Shown here: piece after piece, positions 47,754 through 56,568 of the stretch
How positions within the stretch are numbered: the stretch's first letter is position 1
Layout of the letters: the number at the start of each line of letters is the position of its first letter
Assembly: GCA_011321845.1 (NCBI GenBank)
Contig: DROQ01000096.1
Span: 21,181-85,180, forward strand
Direction of reading: 5' to 3'
DNA from: Planctomycetota bacterium
Lineage (GTDB): Bacteria; Planctomycetota; UBA1135; GCA-002748355
DNA: 64,000 nt
Program-made: the position numbers and the translations under genes
Notes under the pieces: generated by a model
What the model was told of the DNA's origin: nothing
Database searches by the model: none
The model's input: the letters and a program-made list of their open reading frames with translations, nothing else

Positions 47754-48206
47754 TTATTGAAAAAGAGAACTGTCTCTCTCCTGGGGAGGTCTTCCCCTCG
47801 ACAAGGAGGCAAGCTCCTCGATCTGATTCTGTTCCCACTTGGCTTGCTCAGACATCCAAGCATCCCGCCGAATCTCCCTGAGGCGGTCCAGGGCTTTGCG
47901 CTCCCTGTAGACTTCCAACCAATCCGACTCGATCTCTGCCAGGATCGCTTCGGACCTCCGGATCCGGAGCCCCAAGTTTCGGAGAGAATCTCCGAGGCGC
48001 ATCCAATAGGTCTTCCATATTCCCGCTTGCGCCCCCATTCGGGCCATTTCACTCTCCGCTTCTTTTCGGGCTGCTTCCAGACGTTCCCTTTGCTGCAGGA
48101 GGAGTTCATGCTCGGCCTGAGCCCGCGCAAATTGGATCCGCTTGGTCTTCTCCGTACGAGAGACCAACTTCCGAACCTTCTCCAGACGAAAGACGAAACG
48201 CTTCAT
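47754..48206 (-). CDS. fliJ: Flagellar export chaperone FliJ
   Basis: A 150-residue, almost entirely coiled-coil protein (KRFVFRLEKVRKLVSRTEKTKRIQF at the start). FliJ links the FliI ATPase ring to the export gate. It lies between fliI and the MotE-like gene, the usual place; it has no other domain, and the call rests on position, size and helical pattern. Confidence 0.85.
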   Translation of the reverse strand: MKRFVFRLEKVRKLVSRTEKTKRIQFARAQAEHELLLQQRERLEAARKEAESEMARMGAQAGIWKTYWMRLGDSLRNLGLRIRRSEAILAEIESDWLEVYRERKALDRLREIRRDAWMSEQAKWEQNQIEELASLSRGRPPQERDSSLFQ

Positions 48207-48235
48207 TGCCCCTTCTTATCGGCAAAATAGGAGGT

Positions 48236-49552
48236 CTAGGATGAGCCCAGGCCCGACGTCAGCCGTTCCATGAGCTGCTGGGTCTCCGCCAGGCTCCGGT
48301 CCTCGGATCCCTGATAGAGCAACTCCTGGATCCCCGGCATGAGATCGATGGCAAGATCCAGTTCGGGATCGGCCCCCCTCTTCCAAGCGCCGACCTGGAT
48401 TAAATCCCGGTTTTCCTCATAGATCGAGAGGGCCTTACGAAGGAGCCGTGCCTTGGAAACAAGCTCGGGAGGCACGATCCGATCCATAAGACGACTCACC
48501 GATCCAAGGATGTCGATCGCGGGGAAATTCCCTCGGGAGGCGATCTTGCGATCCAGGATGATGTGCCCATCCAGGAGCCCTCGAACGGTGTCTGAAACGG
48601 GCTCGTTGAGGTCGTCTCCTTCGACGAGGACCGTGAGCATCCCGGTTATCGTACCCCTCCCCCCTGTCCCCAGGCGCTCTACAAGCCGTGGAAGTGTGGC
48701 GAAAAAGGAAGGCGGATATCCTCGAAGGGTAGGAGGCTCTCCCGCCGCCAACCCAATTTCCCGGGAGGCAGCGGCGAACCGGGTTACGGAATCCATCATG
48801 AAGAGAACGTTCTTTCCCTGATCCCGAAAGTATTCGGCGATCGTGACGGCAGAGAAGCTCGCCTTGTAGCGGAGGAGTGGCGAGGCATCGCTTGTCGCAA
48901 CGATCAAAACCGACTTTGCCATCCCCTCGGGTCCCAAGACTCCTTCGACGAAATCCTTGACCTCACGGCCACGCTCTCCGATGAGAGCGATGACGTTGAC
49001 ATCTGAACTTGCGCCCCTGGCGATCATCCCCAGGAGAGTGGACTTGCCAACACCTGAGCCGGCAAAGATCCCGATTCTCTGACCGAGTCCATTGGTCAAG
49101 AACCCATCAATGGCGGAGATCCCTGTTTCAATGGGGGCGACAATCGGTTGACGTTCCATGGGGGAGGGAGGATCCCGCTGGACATCCAGTTCCTTTCCCC
49201 GAGGGGCGGGCCCCCCATCCAGGGGCCTTCCCAACCCATCCAATACTCTCCCGAGACATTCGTCCCCCACCCGGATGGAGAGAGGGCTCCCCGTCTGCTT
49301 GACGGGGTCTCCCGGGGCAACCCCCAGAGCGTTCCCGATAGGCATCAATACCGCGTGTCCACGGGAAAAACCTACGATTTCCGCGGGGACCGCTCCACTC
49401 TTGGCAGAAACCAGGCACAGCTCGCCCAAGGCAGCTTCCAGGCCCACGGCCTCCATCGTGATACCGGAGAGCCCTGTAATCTTGCCGATCTGCTCCCGCC
49501 GAGGGACCTCCTGTCCCAAGCTCAAGACCTGTTCCCAGCCGGGAAGATTCAT
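48236..49552 (-). CDS. fliI: Flagellum-specific ATP synthase FliI
   Basis: The export ATPase, 438 residues. The start ATG 49552 overlaps the fliH stop (ATGA). The Walker A motif GSGVGKST is at 165-172, followed by VIALIGERGREVKDF and Walker B (NVLFMMDSVTRFA), both characteristic of F1-type export ATPases. The C-terminal helical domain follows. No unusual features. Confidence 0.97.
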   Translation of the reverse strand: MNLPGWEQVLSLGQEVPRREQIGKITGLSGITMEAVGLEAALGELCLVSAKSGAVPAEIVGFSRGHAVLMPIGNALGVAPGDPVKQTGSPLSIRVGDECLGRVLDGLGRPLDGGPAPRGKELDVQRDPPSPMERQPIVAPIETGISAIDGFLTNGLGQRIGIFAGSGVGKSTLLGMIARGASSDVNVIALIGERGREVKDFVEGVLGPEGMAKSVLIVATSDASPLLRYKASFSAVTIAEYFRDQGKNVLFMMDSVTRFAAASREIGLAAGEPPTLRGYPPSFFATLPRLVERLGTGGRGTITGMLTVLVEGDDLNEPVSDTVRGLLDGHIILDRKIASRGNFPAIDILGSVSRLMDRIVPPELVSKARLLRKALSIYEENRDLIQVGAWKRGADPELDLAIDLMPGIQELLYQGSEDRSLAETQQLMERLTSGLGSS

Positions 49553-50163
49553 GCGCCCAACTCTCCACGGATTTTTTGGACCATCCCCTCCAAAACCGTA
49601 CGAGGGTCCTGAACAATCCTGCAATGGTTGCTTTCAATCCTGCAAGATCCGACAGGAACGGTTGGATCCACCTGGTATTCGACACGGCCCACGGAACCCT
49701 CTGCCCCATCGTCCTTTCCGTTTCCCATCCGTTCGAGCACAAGGCCCAGGTCCTGAGGATTCAAATAGATCGTAAGTTGCCCGCTCCCCACGCCCACGGC
49801 ATGGGAGAGCGAGTCCCGGATGGTCGCGACAAGGTCGTAGTTCCCTGCCTCCAACTCCCTCCCCAAAGCTTCCCCAGCCAAGCGAAGGGCGAGTTCCAAA
49901 ACATAAGAAGCCCATTCGTCCAACCGACTCTCAACGAGCCCCCGCAACTCCGGCAGGGTTCTTTCAATGCTCTGGAAGACTCGTTGGACAGCCTCTCGCT
50001 CCTGTTCTTCCTTCCGGACCTTTTCGAGAACAGGGTCGTAAACCTGGTTAGCAGCGTTCTGGGCGGGGTCCATAGCGAGCGGTTCACAGATTCCTTCCCC
50101 AATGGCCTGGGAAAGGCGAACCTGGTGGAGCCTCGCTGGAAAGCGAAGAGTAACAGACTTCAT
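49549..50163 (-). CDS. fliH: Flagellar assembly protein FliH
   Basis: A 204-residue regulator of FliI. The N-terminal stretch is charged and helical; the C-terminal part (LALRLAGEALGREL, LTIYLNPQDLGLV, then GSCRIES) matches the V-type-ATPase-E-like FliH domain. It overlaps fliG (50160-50163) and fliI (49549-49552) by 4 bases each, so the three are translationally coupled. Confidence 0.92.
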   Translation of the reverse strand: MKSVTLRFPARLHQVRLSQAIGEGICEPLAMDPAQNAANQVYDPVLEKVRKEEQEREAVQRVFQSIERTLPELRGLVESRLDEWASYVLELALRLAGEALGRELEAGNYDLVATIRDSLSHAVGVGSGQLTIYLNPQDLGLVLERMGNGKDDGAEGSVGRVEYQVDPTVPVGSCRIESNHCRIVQDPRTVLEGMVQKIRGELGA

Positions 50164-51176
50164 ACCATCTGCTCCGCGCCACCGCCCACGGGCTGGATAT
50201 CCCCACTCTCGATCATCGAACGAACGGTTCCCAGGATTTCCTTCTGAGCATCCAGAACTTCGCTCAAGGGAACAGGGCCCTTTGCATCCCGCTCGTCCAC
50301 CACAATCTCCTTAGCCCTCTTCGAGAGATTATTGAAGATGTTCGCCTCCGTCTCCGGACTGCAGGCTTTGAGCGCAAGGGCAAGGACCGCGGTATCAATC
50401 GAAGCCAACACTTTCTGCATCGGCTTCTTATCGAGTAAGGCGAGATCATCAAAAGTGAACATCTCCTCGCGAATGGACTCGGCGACGGTCTCATCCTTGT
50501 CCGAAATCATATCCAGGACCGCCTTTTCCCCCGATCCCCCCACGTTGTTCAAAATACTCGCCGCCTTTTTGATCCATACCTTTGGCTCGGAACGGCCCAT
50601 GGAGAGGTTCAAATCCTTGATCTTCTTCCTCATGACTTCGACAACCCTTTGGATCACTTCGGGCGAGGAATGGCCGAGGGTCGCGATCCGATGCAGGAGG
50701 TTGGCCCGGACCTCCTCAGGAAGTTTGGCAAGCACCTTTCCGGACTTCCCTGCATCCAAATGGGCCAAAAAAATCGCCGTGATTTGAGGGTGTTCGTCGA
50801 TCAGGAGGCTTACCAGATCCTCGTCCGAGATCTCCTCGAACACAGCAAAGGGCCTCTGATCCAGGGTCTTCTGCTCCACACTGCTGATCAATTCCTGCCC
50901 CTTCTCTTCTCCGAAGGCCTTTTTCAACACCTCTCGAATCGTGACCCCCACATCTCCCAGAAGAAGGCCGGCCCCCTTGAATCGCTCCGCCGCCTCGGAA
51001 AAAACGCTCACAAGATCCCCCTCCCCAAAAGCGATTTCCTCCAACTCCTTCATCGCACGTGTCAAGGTTTCGACCTGGTCCTCTCCCATATGGCGAAGCA
51101 CACTCGCAGACAATTCCGGATCGATCCCCAGGAGGATCGCGGCGATCTTTTGGTTTTTTGTCAGACCGTCACTCAT
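50160..51176 (-). CDS. fliG: Flagellar motor switch protein FliG
   Basis: The torque-generating C-ring protein, 338 residues. The start is ATG 51176, overlapping the fliF stop (51173-51176), although the frame is open 9 codons further. The N, middle and C domains are visible (TKNQKIAAILLGIDPELSASVL; EHPQITAIFLAHLDAGKSGKVL; then FDDLALLDKKPMQKVL with the charged ridge). The charged residues that meet MotA lie in the C domain. Confidence 0.96.
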   Translation of the reverse strand: MSDGLTKNQKIAAILLGIDPELSASVLRHMGEDQVETLTRAMKELEEIAFGEGDLVSVFSEAAERFKGAGLLLGDVGVTIREVLKKAFGEEKGQELISSVEQKTLDQRPFAVFEEISDEDLVSLLIDEHPQITAIFLAHLDAGKSGKVLAKLPEEVRANLLHRIATLGHSSPEVIQRVVEVMRKKIKDLNLSMGRSEPKVWIKKAASILNNVGGSGEKAVLDMISDKDETVAESIREEMFTFDDLALLDKKPMQKVLASIDTAVLALALKACSPETEANIFNNLSKRAKEIVVDERDAKGPVPLSEVLDAQKEILGTVRSMIESGDIQPVGGGAEQMV

Positions 51177-52696
51177 GATGCGTCCGCTTTCTCCCGCAAC
51201 CAATTCTCCATGAGCCTACCGACGCTTCCCGGGTCCTCGGCGACCACCTTTTCGATCTCCCGGCGGAGCTTTTTAATTTGCTGGGCAGGGGTCAACTCCT
51301 CCTCTCCGACCATTGCCGAAGCCCCGCCCCCCCCAACTCCCACGCTCTCTACTCCCGAAACGGACACCTTCTTCCCCTTTTTGAGGAGTCCCTTCAGGAA
51401 CAGAAGCACAAAGAGGATGGAGAGGATCTGAGCGGCCAAAGGACCATATTGTTTCACCATCTCCATGATCCCATTCTCGGCAGGACCTTCCTCCGCCTCT
51501 TTGGGGAATTCCATCACAGCGGGAGTGATCGTCCCATCACGCTTGGGATCCCAGCCAACGGCCCCCATGACGAGGTTTACGATCTGAGTTTTGTCCTTTT
51601 CCAAACTCTTGTCAATCGCAAGAGAGATTGTGAGCTTCTTTACCTCCGGGGCGAGTGGACGTATCACGCGAGTCCCGAGGTTGGACTCATAGATCTCATG
51701 GGATCTACTCTCCTCCTGGGTATTGGCCCCACCCTCGCCGATCCCTTGGCCGGCGGAACCTCCCGCAATGGATCCTACTCCAGGGTCTCCTTGGGCCACT
51801 TTAGGCCGATTCACGGAGTTGGACTTGGTTGTTGTCTTTTCTTTGAGGATCTTGTCCGTCGGAGTGATGGTTTCCTTGAGGCTTGTAATCGTATTGGCAT
51901 AGGTGACGGAGGCGGAAACTTGGGTTTTTCCCGGGTAGAGACGTTCCAGGGCCATCTGAGCCTTGGCGGTAAGGATCGAGGAATGCTTCATCTCAAGAGA
52001 CAGGAGATCGGAGCTTGCCCCTCCGCCCGCGACATCGCCTTCCGAAAAGGAGTGTCCATCCGTACTATTCACGGTCACCATGGAGCGGTCGATCCCTAAC
52101 GATTTCGTGGTGATCTCGATAGCCTGCCTCGCGACCGACTTAAAGTTTTCGGGCCTCCTCAGAGAAATGATGACACTGGCGCTCGGTTGGGCGGCGAGAT
52201 CCTTGGAGACGAAGAAACTCCTCCGCGGGTTGTTATAGATGACCTTGGCCCACACAACCGAGCGATTGGCTTGGATCGCCTTCTCGACCTCTTTCGCCCG
52301 GACTCTGCGCATCATCTCATGGGTCATGTCCCTGGACATTGTGACCGAATCCAGAGCGCTCAGGGGGGAAGAATCATCACTGCCTTTTCCCAATCCGGCT
52401 TTGGCCAGAGCTGTCCCGGCCTTGGATTTGTCCCGAGAATCCACAAGGAGGACATCCCCTTGAATCCTGATCTGGACTCCCGCATCCTCCAAAAGGCGGA
52501 TCGCTTTGGATCGCTCTTCTCCCACGAGATCATTCCTGAAAGGAACGTAATCAGGTCGCGTGCCAAAGTAGATCAGCGAGACCATCCCCAAGACAACTGC
52601 GGTCAAAACAGCCCCAACGATCAATCTTTGGGCTCCGGACAACTGGATCCAGATGTTCTTGAGTTGGCTTATCAAGTCCTGCAAAAACTGTGGCAT
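51173..52696 (-). CDS. fliF: Flagellar MS-ring protein FliF
   Basis: A 507-residue ring-forming membrane protein. TM1 is at ~24-43 and TM2 at ~430-450 (AQILSILFVLLFLKGLL); between them lie the RBM domains (PDYVPFRNDLVGEERSKAIRL, VYNNPRRSFF-like region) and a Ser/Gly-rich loop. The C-terminal tail binds FliG. It starts 61 bases after fliE. Confidence 0.96.
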   Translation of the reverse strand: MPQFLQDLISQLKNIWIQLSGAQRLIVGAVLTAVVLGMVSLIYFGTRPDYVPFRNDLVGEERSKAIRLLEDAGVQIRIQGDVLLVDSRDKSKAGTALAKAGLGKGSDDSSPLSALDSVTMSRDMTHEMMRRVRAKEVEKAIQANRSVVWAKVIYNNPRRSFFVSKDLAAQPSASVIISLRRPENFKSVARQAIEITTKSLGIDRSMVTVNSTDGHSFSEGDVAGGGASSDLLSLEMKHSSILTAKAQMALERLYPGKTQVSASVTYANTITSLKETITPTDKILKEKTTTKSNSVNRPKVAQGDPGVGSIAGGSAGQGIGEGGANTQEESRSHEIYESNLGTRVIRPLAPEVKKLTISLAIDKSLEKDKTQIVNLVMGAVGWDPKRDGTITPAVMEFPKEAEEGPAENGIMEMVKQYGPLAAQILSILFVLLFLKGLLKKGKKVSVSGVESVGVGGGGASAMVGEEELTPAQQIKKLRREIEKVVAEDPGSVGRLMENWLREKADAS

Positions 52697-52757
52697 TCTC
52701 CACCCTTTTCAAAAATGGGCCGAATCGAAGATCCCAGGGGACCCCCGACCAACCGGG

Positions 52758-53114
52758 TCAGACCTGAATCCTGGTTACTTCTTTCCATGCCTCGACAAGC
52801 CGACTGCGAATTTCCAACATGAGCTTGAAGGCGATGTCGGATTTACCCATGGCCGCCATGACTTCTTCCACGCTCTTGGTCTCACCAGTGACGAGGCCTT
52901 CCATTTTCTTTTTCACTTCCATTTGCCGGCCGGAAACTTCTTTCAAACCATCCAGCAACAGGTTCCCAAAATCGACTCCGTCGGCGCTCCTTTTCTCGCT
53001 GTCCCCGGAGATTTCAGGGTCCAGAAAAGGATCTCCACCCTTGGGCCTGATCCCACCCAAGGGTTTCTGAAAAAGGGCCTTAGCCCCGTCTTGAAGCATT
53101 TTTATTGTTTCCAT
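52758..53114 (-). CDS. fliE: Flagellar hook-basal body protein FliE
   Basis: A 118-residue MS-ring/rod junction protein. The conserved C-terminal block VEEVMAAMGKSDIAFKLMLEIRSRLVEAWKEVTRIQV, split over residues ~80-118, is diagnostic of FliE. Its ATG overlaps the flgC stop (TGATG). Confidence 0.95.
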   Translation of the reverse strand: METIKMLQDGAKALFQKPLGGIRPKGGDPFLDPEISGDSEKRSADGVDFGNLLLDGLKEVSGRQMEVKKKMEGLVTGETKSVEEVMAAMGKSDIAFKLMLEIRSRLVEAWKEVTRIQV

Positions 53115-53527
53115 CAGCGCGAACTCATATTGCTTACGGCTTGCTTGGCCATCGACCGATAAGCCCTGAAAGCCTGGAGGTTGGAGATGAAGGATCGACG
53201 AGCGGAGGCGAGATCCACCATCTCAAACATGATGTTTACGTTGGGAAGCCGAACAAACCCCTCGGAGTCGGCATACGGGTGCCCAGGAATCCGAACGCGC
53301 GGATGCTCGCTCTTCAGATCCGGAGCAACAGATTGGACCGCGACACCTCCCTCAACCCCCTCGCCATCCAAGATCTCTCTGAAGGTTACCTGCTTGCGCT
53401 GGTAGGGACCGTCCGGGCCAATCGTGTTCGCGTTTGCGATATTGGAGGCAATGATGTCCATGCGCGTTCGCTCCGCCGACATCCCGGAAATAGAAATATC
53501 AAAACCACCAAAGATTCCTTCTGCCAT
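53114..53527 (-). CDS. flgC: Flagellar proximal rod protein FlgC
   Basis: A 137-residue rod protein. The N-terminal motif GGFDISISGMSAERTRMDIIASNIANANT and the C-terminal MVDLASARRSFISNLQAFRAYRSMAKQAV, both shown here only in part, are the family signatures. It starts 15 bases after flgB. Confidence 0.95.
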   Translation of the reverse strand: MAEGIFGGFDISISGMSAERTRMDIIASNIANANTIGPDGPYQRKQVTFREILDGEGVEGGVAVQSVAPDLKSEHPRVRIPGHPYADSEGFVRLPNVNIMFEMVDLASARRSFISNLQAFRAYRSMAKQAVSNMSSR

Positions 53528-53542
53528 GATTCAAATCCTCCC

Positions 53543-53893
53543 TTAACGAGCCCTGATCGCTTCCACCATGGTCTTGTAGGTTCCGCCAGCGGCCTTGGTG
53601 AAGATTTCATGGAGCAGCTTGACCTTCTCCATCTTCATCAGCTCATTCATCACATTCACATCATTGCCATTGGCCTTGATCTCGGTTTTTCCCTCTTGAG
53701 TGACAGAGAACTGGACAGCGTCCAAGTTCTTTGGATCCCCGAGGGCGTCCCCGAGAACCGCCTCAAAGGGAACATCCTTGGTCCTGTAACCGGGGGTGTT
53801 CTGATTGGCGATGTTGTTCGTAATAACCCTTTGTTTGAGTTCCAGCCCGGAGAGGGCCTTCTCATAGAAGAGGGTGATGCGATCCAGATTCAT
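53543..53893 (-). CDS. flgB: Flagellar rod protein FlgB
   Basis: A 116-residue rod protein, first gene of the basal-body operon. The rod-family motif VITNNIANQNTPGYRTKDVPF and the C-terminal MNELMKMEKVKLLHEIFTKA are visible. A hairpin and a sigma-28-type promoter lie in the 109-base gap upstream. Confidence 0.93.
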   Translation of the reverse strand: MNLDRITLFYEKALSGLELKQRVITNNIANQNTPGYRTKDVPFEAVLGDALGDPKNLDAVQFSVTQEGKTEIKANGNDVNVMNELMKMEKVKLLHEIFTKAAGGTYKTMVEAIRAR

Positions 53894-53915
53894 CCTGACA
53901 ATCCTTTGCCGTTAA

Positions 53916-53937
53916 AAAGTCCATGCGAATGGACTTT
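53916..53937 (-). terminator. Hairpin between the signalling operon and flgB
   Basis: AAAGTCCAT and ATGGACTTT form a perfect 9-bp stem with a 4-base loop. In the minus direction the stem runs into TTTTT (bases 53918-53914), like an intrinsic terminator for transcripts coming from the sigma-54 activator gene. The predicted flgB start point (~53933) falls inside the hairpin, so a transcript starting there would not contain the full stem. Confidence 0.6.
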
Positions 53938-53939
53938 AG

Positions 53940-53968
53940 TTATCGACAGAAAGTGTCGGAAATCTTTA
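53940..53968 (-). promoter_or_regulatory. Sigma-28 (FliA)-type promoter of the flgB operon
   Basis: Minus strand: -35 TAAAGATT (53968-53961), 13-base gap, -10 GTCGATAA (53947-53940). Each octamer differs from the FliA consensus (TAAAGTTT, GCCGATAA) at one position. The gap is 2 bases longer than the usual 11, as in the flagellin promoter. Confidence 0.65.
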
Positions 53969-54002
53969 CGCCCGGGCGAATTCTCAAGGCTTCCGGGGTG
54001 GA

Positions 54003-55445
54003 TCAGCCGTGGGCGGGAGGTGTTTTTAGACGGTTGTAGAGGGTCCTCGGCGTAACCCCGAGGATCTTGGCGGCTTTTGTTCGATTTCCCCCACAAACCT
54101 TGAGCGTCTCATGAATGAGGCGGTCTTCGACCTCCTTGATCGTCCTCCCGACCAAAGCCTTGATTCCATCCTGGACCGGCTTCTTTGGGCTTGGACGCGG
54201 AAGCTCCACGGTGGGATTGCTCTCTCCAAGCCAAGAGACAACAAGCTCCGGCCGGATCACACCGTCTTGAGCCAGGACCACAGCCCTCTGGACCAGGTTT
54301 CTTACTTCTCTCACATTCCCCGGCCAGGAATAATTCTGAAACAATTGTTCTGTTTTCGCATCCAGGATCAAAGAACGATCTCCCCCCTGTTTTCGGATCT
54401 CCCGGTCCAGGAAGTGCCGAACGAGAGGAAGGATATCCTCCCTCCTCTCTCTCAAAGGTGGGATGTGGATGGGAAAAACATTCAAACGGAAAAACAGGTC
54501 TTCGCGGAAAGCCCCCTTGCCCACCTGCTCCTCGAGGTTTCGATTGGTCGCGGCGACCACTCTTACGTCAACGGCCCTCTCACGGTCTCCCCCTACTCTC
54601 TGGACGATCCGATCTTCGAGCACTCGCAACAATTTCGCCTGGAGGCCAAGAGGGATTTCACCGATCTCATCCAAGAAGATGGTTCCCCCGTTCGCAATCT
54701 CGAATTTCCCAGGACGAGCCTTGTTCGCTCCTGTAAAAGCCCCCGCCTCATGGCCGAAAAATTCGCTCTCCATCAGGGTTTCGGGTACAGCGGCACAGTT
54801 CACCTTGACAAAGGGCTTTCGTTTACGAAGTGAAGCATTGTGGAGTTCATTCGCAATTACTTCCTTCCCTGTTCCACTCTCCCCCGTGAGAAGGACAGTG
54901 ACCGACTCCCTGGCAACCCTCCTTGCCAGGTGGACAACAGCATGCATTCCAGGGCTCTCGCAGATGATCTCTCCCTCGGAATTCGTCTGGGAGCGGAGAT
55001 AGCGATTCTCCTCGACTAAGGTCTGTTTCTTACGAAGCCGCTCTAGAACGAGTTCGATCTGCTCCAACCCCACAGGTTTCACTAAGACATCATCCGCCCC
55101 CAGCCGAAGAGCTTTGACCGCAAGCTCGGTGGTCCCATAGGCCGTCACCAAGACGAGAGGGGTCTCTTTTTCCGCGTCCCTGAGACGCTCCAACAGCTCC
55201 AGACCGGTCATCCGTGGCATTTTTTGATCGGAAACAATCAGGTCGAATTCCGACCTTTCGAGAAGTCTCCAAGCTGCCAGCCCATCATCCACCGCCTTAA
55301 CCTTGACCCCGAGGTTCACAAAGGCTTCTTCCAGGAAGGACCGGGAGAGAGGATCATCGTCCACAACCAGAATCCGCCAATCCTGGATATCCGAACTCAA
55401 GCCCCCTTTCTTGGGGCAAACAGTTCTCTCCTTGACCTCAAGCAT
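54003..55445 (-). CDS. NtrC-type sigma-54-dependent response regulator (FlrC/FlgR-like)
   Basis: A 480-residue activator. The receiver domain has D29/D30 and phospho-acceptor D73 (LIVSDQKMP). The AAA+ domain has Walker A GESGTGKE (188-195) and the sigma-54 contact GAFTGA (235-240), then GGTIFLDEIGEI. A Fis-type HTH closes the protein (TKAAKILGVTPRTLYNRL). ATG 55445 overlaps the kinase stop by 8 bases; the frame is open upstream across the kinase gene. Next to the flgB operon it is the natural candidate for activating flagellar sigma-54 promoters, with the kinase at 55438 as partner. Confidence 0.95.
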   Translation of the reverse strand: MLEVKERTVCPKKGGLSSDIQDWRILVVDDDPLSRSFLEEAFVNLGVKVKAVDDGLAAWRLLERSEFDLIVSDQKMPRMTGLELLERLRDAEKETPLVLVTAYGTTELAVKALRLGADDVLVKPVGLEQIELVLERLRKKQTLVEENRYLRSQTNSEGEIICESPGMHAVVHLARRVARESVTVLLTGESGTGKEVIANELHNASLRKRKPFVKVNCAAVPETLMESEFFGHEAGAFTGANKARPGKFEIANGGTIFLDEIGEIPLGLQAKLLRVLEDRIVQRVGGDRERAVDVRVVAATNRNLEEQVGKGAFREDLFFRLNVFPIHIPPLRERREDILPLVRHFLDREIRKQGGDRSLILDAKTEQLFQNYSWPGNVREVRNLVQRAVVLAQDGVIRPELVVSWLGESNPTVELPRPSPKKPVQDGIKALVGRTIKEVEDRLIHETLKVCGGNRTKAAKILGVTPRTLYNRLKTPPAHG

Positions 55446-56568
55446 CCCCCCCCCTTTGTCCACATCGAACCCGAAGCTCGAACCTGGCCCCAGGAACTCC
55501 GTCATTGAGGGCAACGATACTCCCTCCCATGGACTCCATGGCCTTCCGGCAAAAGGCGAGTCCCAAACCGGTTCCTTCGCTTTTTCCCGTAACAAAAGGG
55601 TCGAACACCCGTTCTCGCCAACCCGCGGGAATACCGGAACCATCATCCTCCACAAGGAGGGCAATCCACTGGGGCCCTCGACTTTTTCGCTCGAAGCGCA
55701 CTTCCGTGGCGCCTGCTTCCTTGGCGTTTCGGACAAGGTTCTCCAGTACCGTGGGAAAGGCGATAGGATCCGCCTCGATCAAAAGCCTACCGTCCTCTTC
55801 AGAACAAGAGACTCGAAAATCTTCAACCAAAGGGCGCAGCCAGGACCTCAGGCTCATGGTCTTGGGGTTCCCCCGCTTTTCGGGCCGGGCGAATGCGAGG
55901 AGGTCGCTGACGATCCTCTCCACCCTCCCCACTCCCAGCTCGATGTTCTCGGCCCACTGTGCGACTCTCTCTGAATGAGGGTTCCTCCGCATGAGGGAGG
56001 CATAGCCACGAACCCCATTGAGAGGGTTTCTGATCTCGTGAGCAACCCCCAGGGAAAGGGTGGCGAGCCCTTCAATACGGTCCAATCGAGCCAACTCTTC
56101 TTGCAATGAAAGAACCTCTGTCTGATCGACAACAAAATGAAGGACTTCGGACTCCTTGGAACCTAGTTGCAGGCTGGTGACATCCAGGTTGCGCCTTCTT
56201 CCATCCATCCCCTCGATCTCCAAACGCGCGACACCTTTCCCCGGCACAAGCCGGCATAGCTCCGGAGCGAGTACCCCGTCCAGATCCTGGAGGAGACGCT
56301 TTCCCTCATCATTCCCCGGCCTGAGACCCTCGGGTCCTTGATGAAAAACCCCTAGAGGCATGGATTGGAGAATGCGTTCACGTTCCTCCAATCGGCTCCT
56401 CAAGGCTCGATTGGTCTCGGCCAACTCCCGATCCACCGAAGCGGCTCTCTCCTTCAGACTCTGGTAAGCTTTTTGAAGCTCATGGGTCGCCCTTTGGAAT
56501 TGTTGGAACTGCGCCCTCAACTCCTCGATCCCGACCTCTTTGTCCTCAAAGCAGTCCGCGCTTACCAT
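55438..56568 (-). CDS. Soluble PAS-type sensor histidine kinase (FlrB/FlgS-like)
   Basis: A 376-residue cytoplasmic kinase without membrane helices. Residues ~12-68 are a coiled coil, ~69-150 a PAS-like domain, and the phosphorylated His is H177 in LSLGVAHEIRNPLNG. The ATPase domain has N-box NLVRNAKEAGA, DDGSGIP and GTGLGLAFC. It overlaps the activator gene downstream and the small helical-repeat gene upstream (7 bases). The intracellular signal, likely basal-body state as in FlgS, is inferred. Confidence 0.92.
   Translation of the reverse strand: MVSADCFEDKEVGIEELRAQFQQFQRATHELQKAYQSLKERAASVDRELAETNRALRSRLEERERILQSMPLGVFHQGPEGLRPGNDEGKRLLQDLDGVLAPELCRLVPGKGVARLEIEGMDGRRRNLDVTSLQLGSKESEVLHFVVDQTEVLSLQEELARLDRIEGLATLSLGVAHEIRNPLNGVRGYASLMRRNPHSERVAQWAENIELGVGRVERIVSDLLAFARPEKRGNPKTMSLRSWLRPLVEDFRVSCSEEDGRLLIEADPIAFPTVLENLVRNAKEAGATEVRFERKSRGPQWIALLVEDDGSGIPAGWRERVFDPFVTGKSEGTGLGLAFCRKAMESMGGSIVALNDGVPGARFELRVRCGQRGGDA

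Noticed and set aside
53894-54002. Sigma-54 (-24/-12) promoter upstream of flgB
   Set aside because: I looked for GG-N10-GC with TTGC on the minus strand and found none, although two sigma-54 activators are encoded next door; the sigma-28-type motif is better supported.
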